A stretch of DNA of 64,000 bases from Amblyornis subalaris (Eukaryota; Chordata; Aves; Passeriformes; Ptilonorhynchidae): positions 1,240,001-1,304,000 of the forward strand of contig JACAXG010000069.1 of NCBI GenBank assembly GCA_018881555.1, in the 5' to 3' direction. This document shows positions 1 to 13,100 of this stretch, in pieces. Position numbers and translations under genes: made by a program. The notes under the pieces are model-generated. The model saw only the letters and a list, made by a program, of their open reading frames with translations, was not told the DNA's origin and ran no database searches. Positions within the stretch are counted from its first letter, which is position 1, and each line of letters opens with the position of its first letter.

Positions 1-157
1 TGGTCATGGCACCTTGAAGTCTTTAAATTGAGTTTGAGCCAAGATCTTCTTTTCCTGTGATCATTTTCCTAGGACTTGGATTTTTTGATCCATTTGCATG
101 TCTTAAGAATGACCATGGTGACAGTGGAATAGAGTTGATTATAGTCACTACAGTCTC

Positions 158-177
158 CTGTACTGTCTACAGTACAG
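158..177. repeat. short perfect inverted repeat
   Basis: CTGTACTG, a 4-base spacer, then CAGTACAG: an 8-bp perfect stem. No run of T follows and no gene lies nearby, so no function is assigned. Confidence 0.5.
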
Positions 178-2063
178 TCACTACTATCACTTCACTTCAC
201 CTAGAAGTGATACGGAGGGCACGAGCTTGGACAGGCTCAGTTGCAGCAAGAATGTCTTTTAGAGATCAGAAGTTCTGTTAGATCCTAAACTGCTTTACCC
301 TTTCATTAATTTATCAGATTATTACAACTCTAGGCTGGACCTGAAATTGTACAAGATGATCTGGCTGTCTTTAGTTAAATTCCTTCAGCAGTGAATGTTT
401 CATAGGTCAATACCAGCTTCTATCTACTCTGCAATGTGTTGTGATAGGTAAAATTGCTCATGAATCTCAAATATGTCAAAACAAAAGGCACAACAGGTAA
501 ACTACCATAATTGGTAGTTTATGATGAATGAGTTTAGAAATTCATCTGAATGGGAATTAGAATGCTGAATGAGATTAGAAATTCATATTGGTGGTAGATG
601 TAGCTGTGCTGCCTCCAACTAATCCAAGCTTTTCATGGGAGAAATATTTGAAACCTGTGCAAGTAACAAGATCATTACAGGGCGAAGAAAAAGTGTGAAG
701 CTCCCAAGTAAAAAGAATACCTTCTTTACTGAGTGGGATTTGTTTGCATCTCACATGTCTGGCCACCTTACATGGCAATAACAAAAGTGTTAAAGAATTA
801 CTAGACAGTTGCAGTATTGCAGAGTAATGTACTATGGATGTTACATTTACATTCTTTCATTGAGCTGTGTAGAGTTGAGATGTTTTCTTTTGTAGCTTCC
901 AGTACTATGGAAAGCCCCGTGCAAAGAATGAGCTGATCTGAAGTACTTTAGGCTTGGTCTTCTGTAGGTATATTGTGTGAAGTACTGGAGGCAGAATGCT
1001 ACTGCTAGGGACAAAGTCCTTTCCCAGTTCTAGCAAGGTGGTCCAACACAAGTTTTCTGAAAAAGGCATGTTATCTGTCATTGCTGTCTCAGCCAGCCAG
1101 CTGTCATAATGAGTTTTGGATTATTCCTGTCAAGTCTTTGTGAAAGTTCGTTCTTTGAAGAAATAACCAGCATCATACTATCTTTCCTCCCATATACTAC
1201 TTTTTATTCCCATCAACCCTACAAGGTATGTGGATATAGGTTTGGGGTTGTCTCTTGTCCACTTGGAATTTTCATACACGAGTTTTGAAAGGTTGGCCAC
1301 TCAAGTACTATAATTTCTGTGTAAAACCAAAACTGTTTTGGTGAAATATTAACTTCACTAATAAACCACAGTTTCTCTATTTGACTGCCCATTTGCATTT
1401 CCACCTTCCTGACAGCTGATACCAAGTTTGTATCCCATAGGTACCAAGAATATTGGTATCATTCGTAATACCAGTGAACTATTTTTTGCATTTATAATAA
1501 AGGCCCTGCAGTTCTTAAATTCTTAAAATCATGATGTTGTAGTGGAACGTAAAGAATGTCAGGAAACTAAAAGCACAGTTTCAGATTTCTAGCAGAGTAT
1601 TCCTTAACTGTGCAGTTTGATGGGTAATTTAAAACAAATCAGGCTATTAATGGGTATTACAAAATGGAAAATTTTTTTACCCATATATGCAAAGTTGTGT
1701 CGTGGTAGAAAAGGAAAAGCTAATTTAGACTACTTCTAGGTTTGGCCTGTAATTTCACACCAGGAACTTTTGTAGTTTGGTTTTGCCAGATACAGTTATC
1801 TGACTATGTTTGTTCACTGGGGGTGCCAACATATATTGTTATTCCAAAAGGGAAAAAAGGTGCAAATAAAGAACCTGAAATAACCTAAAAAACCAATTTT
1901 AAATGGTTGTATATTAAGTAATGATATGTCTGGTAAGGCAACTTGCTTTGATAAGTCCTTTTTCTCATTCCCACATTCTGAGAGGGATTTACATTTAGTT
2001 GGTACTTGATTAATGCTAGACTATGTCACCAACTTCACAAGATTGTGTTTACAGCGACTTAAA

Positions 2064-2073
2064 GGGGGGGGGG
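2064..2073. repeat. G homopolymer, 10 bases
   Basis: Ten consecutive G in otherwise AT-rich sequence, likely length-polymorphic. Nothing around it suggests a larger G-quadruplex array. Confidence 0.8.
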
Positions 2074-5000
2074 CAAATAATTTTGAATTGGTATTAAAAT
2101 ATTGATTTCAGTGGATGTAAAATACTGATTCTTCACATCCAGGTTCATCACGAGGGAAAGTAGAAAGGTCCCTGTCATGAATGCCTCCTGCACAGAAAAA
2201 GTAAATTAGCACCTTTTAGGACAATTTGATTAAAATAAGTACAAAGGTCAGACAGTAGTCTTGAAGGAATTAAAATTTGAAACTGTGTAACTATTACTTG
2301 TGGCTTAAACATTTTGCTTGAAACTCTCATCTGAATAACAGGTGACAGGTTTTGGGTTTTTTGTTTGCTTGGTTTTTGTCTTTCCTCCCCACACCTCCAA
2401 AACCTCAATAAATAATGCTGTGAACAGATATGATATAAAACTGATGTGACAATTTGGCTATTTTAGATATTATTTATTTTCACATACTTCATAGGAGTTG
2501 GTGATTAAGGGGACAGGGTGATTCAAGCAGTCCATTTGGATTTACAGAGGGCTTTCAAATAGGTCTCTTACAACATTACAGAGAAAGGCAACAGCACACC
2601 TAGAGACAAGTATCTTTTGTTTGAGGAGCAAATCTTTAGCATGGAAGAGAGAGAACTGAGGATTAGTATGGTTGGCCTCTAAAATCACAAGTAATCCAGA
2701 GAATAGTGTATAGTTATTCACTGGTTTTTAAACAGGCACATCAACAAACTCATGAGAATGCAGCTTAAAAATAAATAAGTACATTTTCACGTAGCAGATT
2801 TTGGCAACTTTTTGACTACCAAAACGAACTTTACACTAGATTCAACACAAGAATAAAAGTCTGCATTAAATATAAAGTAGTCTCCTGTTTAGTAAAATCC
2901 CTGAGCTAAAGGCTGCTGACAGCTGAGAAAGGGTATCCTTGGAGTATTCCTGTTTTTACGTTCTTTCTTTGTCAGTCACTATCAGCCACTGCCAAAGCTG
3001 GGTTCGTTCAGGTGGATATCCAAATCTGGCACAGAATGGCTGTTTTTTGTACTATTTGCCAGTATGGCATTCCAACAATGTATGCTATTTTGTTTTGTGG
3101 TAATTAAATACATCCTTATAGTGAAGAAATGACCACAAACAATTTCCACTTTGAAGCTGAAGGAGATTTACTGCTGACCATCGTGATCTTCAGTGATCAT
3201 CAGGTTTTTTAAAACAGGTTATCATACTCAGATACCTACATGTGACTAAATTCCACTGCTTCAAGATTATTCTCTAAGACTTCAGAAATATTTAAATGAA
3301 GATGCATGTACAGTTTACCTCCTAAAACATTCTGGTAAAACAACAGCTAGTCTTGATAAATAACTACAATTATTCTTTAAAAGATATCATTAAGAAGAAG
3401 TAAAGAAAACTGTTTTTTCTGGTATTGTGCCTATAAATACTGGAAGATATTTTAATTTCTCTTTTATTAGGTAGAGAAAATGAGAAAATTCTTATCATGT
3501 CTATCAAGTAAAGCAGTTGTCTTTTGGTTGCCTTGGTTGTCTGTTACAGGAATATGTATGCAAAGTTGTAGTCAGTCTGCTGAGATGATTTCTCTAATTG
3601 AATGCAAGCTTGTCATTGCTGCCTTCTTCCTTAACCAGCTAAGGGAAGTAAAACATCAAACTGAGAAGTACTGTAAATTTAAAACCAGGACACACTGCTT
3701 TTTACAAACAGTCCCTAATAAATTCTGTGCTTATTATAGCACCTTTTTTGATCAGTTTTTGGATGCTTCACTATTTTTATTTACATATTATCCAGTGTTG
3801 TTGCCAAATAGGTGCTTTGTCAAAATTACAATCTGTTCATATATGAAATTTATTTTTGCTTTCTTACCCTTTCCCCCACCTGACCACTTTTATTGCTTCA
3901 CTTGGGATGTCTGCACAGTGCTTGAGAAAATATTTTTGAGTAATACGTGACTGGGGAAATGCTGGAGTTACAGTGCCCTTTACATTGCAGACAGTCTTAT
4001 TCATTACTCTGTTGCATGGATCATTCAGGCTTAGCTTTCTAGTGGTGCATTTTTTCTCTCTTTCCAGTTTATTATTGGGATATGATAGCAAAGTTTCTTT
4101 ACCAGCCAACACCCTGAAGTACAGCCTTCAGACATGTAAGATACCCAGTAACTAGAACAGACAGAAAATCTCATTTATAATAATCAAAGGAGCTTCGCAG
4201 GGACATTATTAAATAAAGCTACTAAATAAGGGGGAGGGAGGTAATTTCCAGTTTCTAGTGATCCTTAGTTTGCAACTGGTCTTTGCAGTTATGCATAAAA
4301 CAGAATTTTGGAGCAAAAGAAATATTCGCCTCAGCCTGGAGTACTGAACCACAGCACTGAGAATGCACAGGAACTAGATTGCACAGGCTGCAGTTGTACA
4401 GGTGTAATAACTATGTAAGTAAAATGATTTAAACAAAATTACTTAAAATAACTAGGCTATAAAAAAGAAAAACCTCCCATTGTTAATATAATCCAACTTT
4501 TAAAAATAACGGTAAATTGGAAACAACTTTGCTGCAGCCCATCATTATAACTTGGAAGAGAATTGCAAATGCTGGAACCTTACAGTATCTGTTTTAAAAT
4601 GAGGTGATGTGAGAATTGCCCACCTATCCACAATGTGGATATTCACACTTAAGCTGTGTTCCTTTAGCAGCTGGTTGATTTTGATGATTTCAGCTAGTGC
4701 AGAAAACTGGTAAGATGCACGGAGCTTTAGAAATACCTTTTTGTCTATTGCTGTGGGTGTGATGTGAATGAATGCTAAAAGTGCATGTCTCAAAAGAGAG
4801 ACTAAACAAGTTATTGGGGGAAAAAAAATCTTAAGAGGTTCTATCAGCCACCTTCGGCATGGAATTCCCTAAAGCACAAATGGCTGAAGGCTATCAGAAT
4901 AAGCAAAGGAACATGACTCAGCAGGCAGCCCTACAAAGCTAGACGGCTGTCTACATTTGCTCCTCTTCAGAAACAGGACCTGGGCCAGACAGAGCCACCA

Positions 5001-8000
5001 TAATCACCTTTTGTTCTTACAACCACTTATATGACTGTAAACAGAGACCAGTTAAATGACTGCCATCTCCACTGTAAACACCTGAAGTTCAATCATCAAT
5101 ACCACTCTTCATGTCTGAGAGATAATTAATGTCTGATGAATTAAATATCATCATGAGTGATGATGAAACTTGGATTTATATCTCTATATCTGAAGCTCCT
5201 TGCTTTGCACAGCTTAAGATGGAATTACATACATATTTTTATTTTGTTGTACTATTTCAAGTTCCTTTGTGTTTTTATTCTGCTGCTTTAAAAACAATGG
5301 TGAAGCATCCACTGCTGTTGCAAAGAATGGCTAAGAATTTTTTTTTTTGCCTTTTTTTTTATTTCCTTCAGACTGGTAATTTGGTTCAGTGTCAAAGTCC
5401 TGCCTATGTCTCAAAATCCTGTATGCTATCTGAAAAAGTCATAGATGCTACTGGTGAGTGCAGCAGAGGAGTGGAGAGAGTTGGCTACTCAGTTCTCTCA
5501 ATGTGACCTCATAAATAGTGCCTGTCTGGATTTCAGACTGATTAAGGTGCATAGGAGAGAGAAATTGCAGGCCCTTTTTTTTCTAATTAAACCTGTATTT
5601 TCCTGAGGAGAGCCAGAAGACCATGGAAGATGGCATGGAATTTCATTTCAGGAAGGGCAGATGACTGACTTTATGGCCTGAAATTATTTGAAAGAAAGAG
5701 CAGAGATAATTTTTGGATTCATCCATGCCTGCTTCCTATACACTGGAAAGCAGGTTATGAGGAAAAGCGGGAAACAAATACAATTACCACTTCTGCTGAT
5801 TTTTACATGTTAGAACAGGGTAGAAAATAATCAGCACCTGGCTCCACCACCCACCAATCATAGAATGCACCTTAGGAAATTGTCTCAATACCGGGTTTCA
5901 CTTCTTGCCTCCTTTTCCCACACTACATGATGGCTTATCTTCAAAGCATTCCCATTTCACTATCTTCAGACAATTCTGTTTTGCAGGTGGAAAGCAGCTT
6001 TTTGTTTTTCCTCAACTTTGATCATTACCATATGGTCTTTCATACATGCTCAGGGTCTCTTTCCAGGATCACGATTCATTTTTCTCTCACTGGACCATTT
6101 TTCTGACCAGTTCTCTGTACAAAAAAAGAACTTACACGAAGTGATGTGGTTCTTGGAAGTATTTTGGTTTCCAGACAGAAACAGTTGTGTGGTGCCAGGG
6201 ACATGGATCTGTGGCCTGGCCTGGGGATGAATGTTATCAGGTAGGAGGTCTTATCTCAGGAATGTTAACCTAAGACGCAAATATCCATAATAGAAAACAA
6301 ATGGTGTCACAGAAACAAAAATCCAGTTCTTGCTGGCGCCTCTTGGGCCTTTTATTCTTTTCCATAGGCATTGCCTTAAAGATTCACAGTCAGTCTTTGA
6401 GTGATGTGGTTATGTGTGCTCCATTCTGGTGCTATGTTTTCTGGAGTTTGGAATTTCTTTTTTGGCCAGTAGGCTCAGCATCCCACATCTGTGCACTTAA
6501 ATGACCTTCCTCATCTCCTAAGGGCATAAAATGGCAGAGTGTAGCCAACTGTCTAATCTGTGATTAGAATTGCTAGTTGTGTCTATGTGCTTAATTCTTT
6601 TTATCTGTGGCATATCACTAATTTAGTAGCAGACTAACTCAAAAAGGTTTTATTTTTAGGCTTCATTTTGATTTTTTTTTTTTTACCTGCTACAGCTGTG
6701 CTGTTTGAATTGTCAGCAACATAAAAAGTTCTCTGATTCTTGGCAGCTTGGAAATATTCTGTAAAAAATTAGGTAATATTGGGAAATGTTGAGTTGTTGA
6801 AATCATTGTGATTTGTGGAAAAATTCTGGCTGAAATAAACATTAGTTTTGAAATATTTTGCAGCCTAGGAATGATTTCAGATCAAAAGCACTGAACTTGC
6901 ATGAGAGTAGCCAGTAGCAGGAAAGTGCAACATCTGGGAAGGTGCAGTTAGGGGTGTGGCATGTGCTGCTGCTACAACCCGGGTGAATTCCCTAACTGTT
7001 AGGCTAAGGAATTCCTCTCTTTTTTGCTGACACAAGTAATACCCAGTTATCTGAACAAGACAGGGCTGTTCTGGAGAAGTGACTAAAGCAAGAAGTCTAG
7101 ATACTGTCTTATATAGGAATGACCCAGGTCCAAATGACTGATTTGAAGCTAGAACTTCAGTCTGGATCTTATGCCTCCTAGGTAGCTGCTGTGACTGTTA
7201 CTTGCTGTAGTTTATTTCTCTCTTGCTCTATTTCTGTTTTACTTTGCAAGGAACTTCAAAAGCTCCAGGTTTTATTTTCAGGCAAGGTCCTCAGGGATAA
7301 TATTTCCCCACCCACTTCTAATTAATTTAGAGTATCTTCTTCACCAGATCACAGAATACGCTGCCTCACAATTCTCTGCCAAATTTTGCCTTAGCATTAA
7401 AAAGAAATCCAATTTCTAATGCCATCTTGCTGAACAGAATTTGCAATTCTTGGCTTTCAGAGCAGCAGTAGGAATCAGTAAAACTTGCTTCAATTTTAGG
7501 GAAGTCCCAGGGCAAGAATAACCCTGAATCTGAGAATATTTAGTCATGTGGCATTGGGTGCATCCATTTCTCTTGAAGCCAGATTTTGCCTTTGTTATGT
7601 GCAAGAGTTTCTGGCCTGGCATCCTGGTTCAGAGACTAAAACATTCTAGCATATCAGGTGGAACAGTCCTGTTGCAGTACATATAAGGCTGTTCTCACAA
7701 CCTTCACCTGCAGTGATGCTGATAAAAAGATTTGCAATCCTATGTTCATCCAAATAAGCTCTCCTGCTGTTTCCCTGAGACCTGGGGAGTAAGCTGCAAG
7801 GTTTCTTTGTACTTAACTTAGCAGCAATTCATCCAGCTTCTTATAGTCTCAAAATAACTACTGTTTGTGTACTCTGCAGTTACTGAGCCCTTCATTTTTA
7901 GCATCATAGGTGAAATAACAAGGTTTTGACTGGGTTTTGACTCCTTTTATTTGTTAAACTATCTTTGTGTGTTCTTTATGAGCATTTTAATTCTGCTTTT

Positions 8001-8115
8001 TGAGAACCAATAGAAGTCCATCTTACCTTAATCCCAAAACAAAATTTCTGCTTAAAGTAGTTGTAGCTTTCCATGTCAATAACTTCATTACTATAAAAAA
8101 AAATCTTCATCTCTA

Positions 8116-8442
8116 CTATGAAGACAGGCTGAGAGAGCTGGGGCTGCATAGTCTGGGGAAGAGAAGGCTTTAAAGAGACCTTAGAGCCTTTCAGTACCTA
8201 AAGGGGGTCTACAGGAAAGTTGGTGAGGGACTTTTCACAAGGGCATGTAATGATAGGACAAAGGGGAATGGCTTCAAACAGACAAAGTGTAGGTTTAGAC
8301 TGGATATTAGGATGAAATTCTTTACTGTGAGGGTTGCCCAGAGAGGTTGTGGATGCCCCATCCCTGGAAGTGTTAAAGACCAGACAAGATAAGGGTTTGA
8401 GCAACCTGATCTAGTGAAAGGTGTACTGGCAGGGTTGGAACC
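8116..8442 (+). mobile_element. CR1 LINE 3' fragment
   Basis: The order of motifs is that of the 3' end of avian CR1 elements: AGGCTGAGAGAGCTGGGGCTG-like start, a block ending in GATAGGACAAAGGGGAATGG, the TTTAGACTGGATATTAGGA block, GGTTGCCCAGAGAGGTTGTGG, then CATCCCTGGAAGTGTT. It is 5'-truncated as usual for LINE insertions and loses the final 3' tail near GGCAGGGTTGGAACCA. Many small differences from the usual CR1 sequence indicate an old copy. It is dead: the reading frame is broken and most of ORF2 is missing. Confidence 0.93.
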
Positions 8443-11400
8443 ACTCTATGGTTAGAACACCTTACAATTATTTGGATCTTATTAAAACATTCCCAACCCT
8501 GATTGAGGTGACTGGCTTTGTTGAAAGAGTGAAAGAACAAACCATTTTGCGAGCAGTACTGCAGATTTTCTCCCAAAATGAACCCATATGGATTGCTAAC
8601 TCAAATACTCTACGTTAACAGATAGCTAAATGAGAACCTTCTCCCCAGTCAGATAAAGATTTACTTCATAAAAGCTTCTGCAACTTCTTTTGGAAATATT
8701 CCCATCTTTGGAGTATGCACTATGCCACCTGTTTATGTATTTATGAAACACTGCTCCCTGCGGGACAAGTCTGGGTTGTATGCTTATTTTGATAAAGTGC
8801 TACTTTAATCTTCAGACACTAAGTAATTACGTCCTGCCAATGAAGTTATGTCCAAAAGTAAAATATGTTATACCTTTTCTCTCGCATTTCACTTTTCACA
8901 AATTAACTGTTCATTGTGTTGTATACATGTAGGCATTACTCTTCTAGTACAAAGCTTTTAACAGATTTATAAATTAAGGAAATATCTGGGACTCCATTGA
9001 AGACCTTCTAACAACTCAGGATGAAGTATTCTGATTGTGCATTTATGGCATATGTCCAACAGGTGAAGATTTACTGCACAAATTGATGTTATGAAACAGT
9101 GATCATCAGAGAAGCAACAGTGGAGTTTCCTTTGATTAAGTGTTTATGTATTTCACTGTTGGTACCTTGCAGATGCTAATCCAGTGATAGGAAGAGATCT
9201 TACCATCCAGCTAAATAAAGATTGAAATGCTGCTTAACTAAATAAGCTTACGTTCAGATGTTTCCCTGAGGGCATCCAACTGGTTTGATGTCTGCATACT
9301 GTTAACCAGCACTTGGTATCTCTCTACATCCTATCCCATTTTATCCACAGCTGAGCTGTAATTCCAGATGCTACTAACTCAAGAACAGCTAAGGATGCAT
9401 AAATTCTACTTCTTTTCAGGGTTTTTCACAATTCTGTTCAGTGAATGGACATTATATTAGCTCCAGCAGGGTGGTTCATAGTGGTTTCCCAAGACTGATC
9501 CTTTCTGGAATAACTTCTGGTCAGTCAGTATGTTTGACAGGGCATTTGTAATATATTGCAAAGCATTTTTAGCTCTGGAATTTCTAATGTTCAAGGGAAA
9601 ACAGGGTTTCCCACTGCTGTGTGCATGGCAGCATCATCAAGGTGCTGGTGAACACATAGAATGAGCTGGGTTAGTAGAAGTACACTGTTCTTCCTCCAAA
9701 AAATGTCTCACTCATCATAAATCTAATTGTAGAACTAAAGGTTGACTTTATACATCTGGAAGCAATAAAAGAAGTGGCCTTGATACTCTCCAAGTGTCAA
9801 GGCTGAGGATAGGAGGTGGTGAATGACATCTTAGAAAGCTAAGCAGGGTCCCCGCTGTACGTTGTCCAATCTCTTACATTGCTTTCAGAATGGTACCAAA
9901 AAATATCAATGATAAGTAAGTTGCTGAGATGTTTTTTATGCCATCTGGCATAGAAGGCTATGACTAACCTCACATCTCCAACATCATTCTCCAAAGACCA
10001 AATCCGGATATGCTGCCAACATGCCTACATGCTGGAGTTAGAATGGAAACCTAGATGAAGTGATTATTACAAACCTGCATCCCCAGAAGCTAGAACGTAC
10101 TCTTCTAGCAGATGAACTGGTGAAACAGAGTCTAGGAGATTTCAGTACAAGAGAATTGAGAGCCTACATTAAAAAAAACCCCACAAAACACATCTCCTCT
10201 GCAAATCATATGTTCTCAGAACGTTCAGGTAAAGGACATATGGAGCAGTTCCCTATGTTTAATGTTCCTTAGGGCATCAAACATTTTCCAGCTAGTCACA
10301 GTCACAGAGGTTCAACAATCGTTTGGTGAACTAACTTAGATACTAAGAAACATAGGTTTTGAGGGACCTGGAATCAATCACAGCCAACCATGGATAGATA
10401 TTCCACTGCTGCCTACAAAGATACCTGCTCTGACTGCAGATTCAGTATAAAGGAAAAAAAAAAAAAAAAAGGGAAAAAACAAACAAAAAAAGCCACCCGA
10501 ACCCTCACAGAGGATAATATGTGAGAGTAAAATTGGAAAAATTAAACATGTCACCAGTGTCCCAACCATGGCCTTAGCAATAGGACATTTTTGAAGAGAA
10601 ACTGCCCAGTGGTTCCTAGAAAGTAAGCACTGCCCAACCCTGTGTATAAAGGCAGAAAACAGACAAGACTGTTTACTCCATTATGAAGACACTGAATCTG
10701 GGGACAGTGTCTCTGTCACAGGAATCTCTGTGACTACAGATCTGACAGTCAAGGCTCTCTTAAACAATTGAGCAGAAGCAGGTAAGGGTTTTTTCAGTAT
10801 CATGGAAATACTAGTAAATTCTGCCCCAATATCCTGTCACTTTCCGTGGGTATTTTCTGATGCTTCAAAAGAAAGTAACCTTGTCTACCTTCATTCCCCA
10901 AAAGCCAAATTATACACTGAAGCAAATGTAAATCTGGCCCCTGCAGGTAAACAGCTGGCAGCATTAAAGTATTTAAAACAAGGTGCAAAAAAGATATATG
11001 GAAATGCAGTCTCCTTTCAAGGCTCTATTACAGATACAAGAAGTTAACCACCCAAAGATACAAATCACAAGTTTTAACTTTCAACAGCAGGATCACTTCT
11101 ATCCTGTCATTACATCCCACTTACACACTCGTGAGTTGCCAGCATGAAACATTTTATTCCTTGTGGACATTATTTCAAATACCACTCCAGAATGGCTCAT
11201 CTCTGAAATTCTATTCTTATTTCCAGACTAGATTTAGTTATAACCAGTTCATACACCTTTCCACTTCAGTGCTTTAATCAATATTCCCTCCCTGGTAAGG
11301 GCTTTCTGAATTAAAATACCTAATCAGATTCCTTTTTAGGCTTTGATTTCAAACTAAACAGATCAAACTCTTTCTTTAATCTCTTCTCAGGCCAATGACT

Positions 11401-13048
11401 TGTCATTTGCCAAATCATTTTGGTAGCCATTGCTTTGATTTCTTTTGTCCATAAATCATGCCCAATGCAAAGCCAAAACATTACTTAGAATGGGAATAGT
11501 AATTGGTTGTTGTCATTAGAGCTGATGAAATGTGTTTCTGCCGCAAAGTGCAGTTAACCCTAACCAGCATTTGATTAAGTATGAAAGATCACAGCCTAAG
11601 AATTTTCTCAGAAGTAGAAAATGTCATAAATTTGGCAGTGACTTGCAAATCAGATTCTGAAGTGGGGAGTCCAGAATACCAGTCTGGTAGATCTATCAAA
11701 TGGAGACACTGAGAATTTTCAGATAAACACTGGGAAAAATAAACTGCTGTTCTGATTTTCATTGTTGTTTTCAAGGAAGTAATTTGTAACTCATTAAAAC
11801 GTTGCAATCAAACATGGAATTGATTGAGTAGTTTTTAACTGCCTTCTGATGGCACTGAAATACTTTGGGTATTTCAATATGTGAGACATGTCCAGGAACC
11901 TAGGCTAGAGTAAATAAATACATAAATCTTAAAACAGATAGCCATTTAGAGCATTGAAAGTACTGAGGGTAGATCTCCATTTTCACTTTCTTTATTGAGT
12001 TGGCATTTTTTTCAAAGAAAATGCTATCATCAATTGGCCTAAAAATGTTGTCACCTCTCTCTACAAACTTTGTCTTATAAACTTCAAAACAACAAGGAAA
12101 AAGTCAATTGAATATAGTCAATAAATAACAAATGGGAGTTGTTTTCTTACTAGAACAATGGTGCCAGTGATGGTGATTGGCCTACTGGTATTTACCTCCC
12201 ATTTGCAACACAGTTTGCCAATCTGATGATTATTTGTGTGTAGTCACAAATAAGAAAGATGAAGGAGAAAGGGAAGTTATTCATCAAGACTGCAAACTGC
12301 AATGTGACAGTGGTTAATATATATTAGGATTGCAACTGTTGAAACAAATGCTGATTTGCTAAGCCCAAATTGTTTAGGAAAGGCAATGTGTTAAGATATT
12401 CCTTTGATAGCTTTACTGTTCTGTTCCTTATTTAAGGACTGAAGAAAGAAGTGTTCATTATAAAAAGTGTAAACTTTACTTGAAAGCGTATTTCCTTAAT
12501 CATTTAGTTGAACAAACTGCAACTTAACCTTAGAGTTAAGAACACCACCATAACTAAATGTGTAGGTTTCAATGAAATTAATATTAACAACTCAGTTAAA
12601 TCATCAAACTGCCTGTTTCCAGTGGGTGCTTTGCCTTCCTCCGCAACAATAGCAACAACACTTTCTTCTAAAAGAAGCCAAGTATGTAAGCAAAGTAAAT
12701 TTTCACCAAATTTTCATCCAAATCCAAGCAAGGTTCAATTTTTGTCAGGCTGCCAAGCAGAATGTGAGCTTTAGCTTGAAATTCCAAAGTTCTGTGATGA
12801 AATTTATCCTTTGAACTTGTTAATTTTCAAAAACTGACAATGGTAATATACTGAACAGGTTACTGTGGAGTACATAGCTATTTTAATTAGCCAGCTGCTT
12901 TACTTTACAGTTTCTAGGAACTTTAAATGTGCTGCCATATAATTTCTTGAAGTAGTTTTTTACAGAAGGAGATGCCAGGTGAGACACACGTAGGTATATA
13001 TCCTAGCTTGGATAAGGGAAGGGAAGAGGGACATGGGTGAACAACTGC
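8443..13048. other. non-coding stretch, no gene seen
   Basis: Unique AT-rich DNA without convincing exons. A 17-base A run lies at 10454-10470, followed by further A-rich sequence; no retroposed body is evident next to it. Confidence 0.55.
10454..10470. repeat. A homopolymer, 17 bases
   Basis: Uninterrupted A run followed by GGG and an A/C-rich stretch up to about 10490. It could be the decayed tail of a retroposon, but no SINE or LINE body can be recognised upstream. Confidence 0.7.
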
Positions 13049-13100
13049 ACTCGATAATCTTAAAAGTCTTTTCCAGCCTAAACAATTCTGTGAATTGCTG
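13049..13100 (+). mobile_element. CR1 LINE 3' tail, very short
   Basis: ACTCGATAATCTTAAAAGTC followed by TTTTCCAGCCTAAACAATTC and TGTGAATTG matches the extreme 3' end of CR1 elements (the block usually reading GATGATCTTTAAGGTC...TTCTGTGATT). Only about 50 bp is clear. The upstream 60 bp may be a more decayed part. Confidence 0.75.

Larger units (their letters stand above)
1..8110. other. non-coding stretch, no gene seen
   Basis: AT-rich unique sequence. Open frames here reach 156 codons (3480-3950, plus strand) but lack a believable protein composition or splice-site pairs. It contains a run of ten G at 2064-2073 and a short perfect hairpin at 158-177. I see no RNA gene and no recognisable repeat family. 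Confidence 0.6.

Noticed and set aside
3480..3950. 156-codon plus-strand open frame
   Set aside because: Cys/Phe-rich translation typical of AT-rich non-coding DNA; no splice sites or other support.
11545..11565. Telomere-like word AACCCTAACC
   Set aside because: Only about one and a half units, not a telomeric repeat array.
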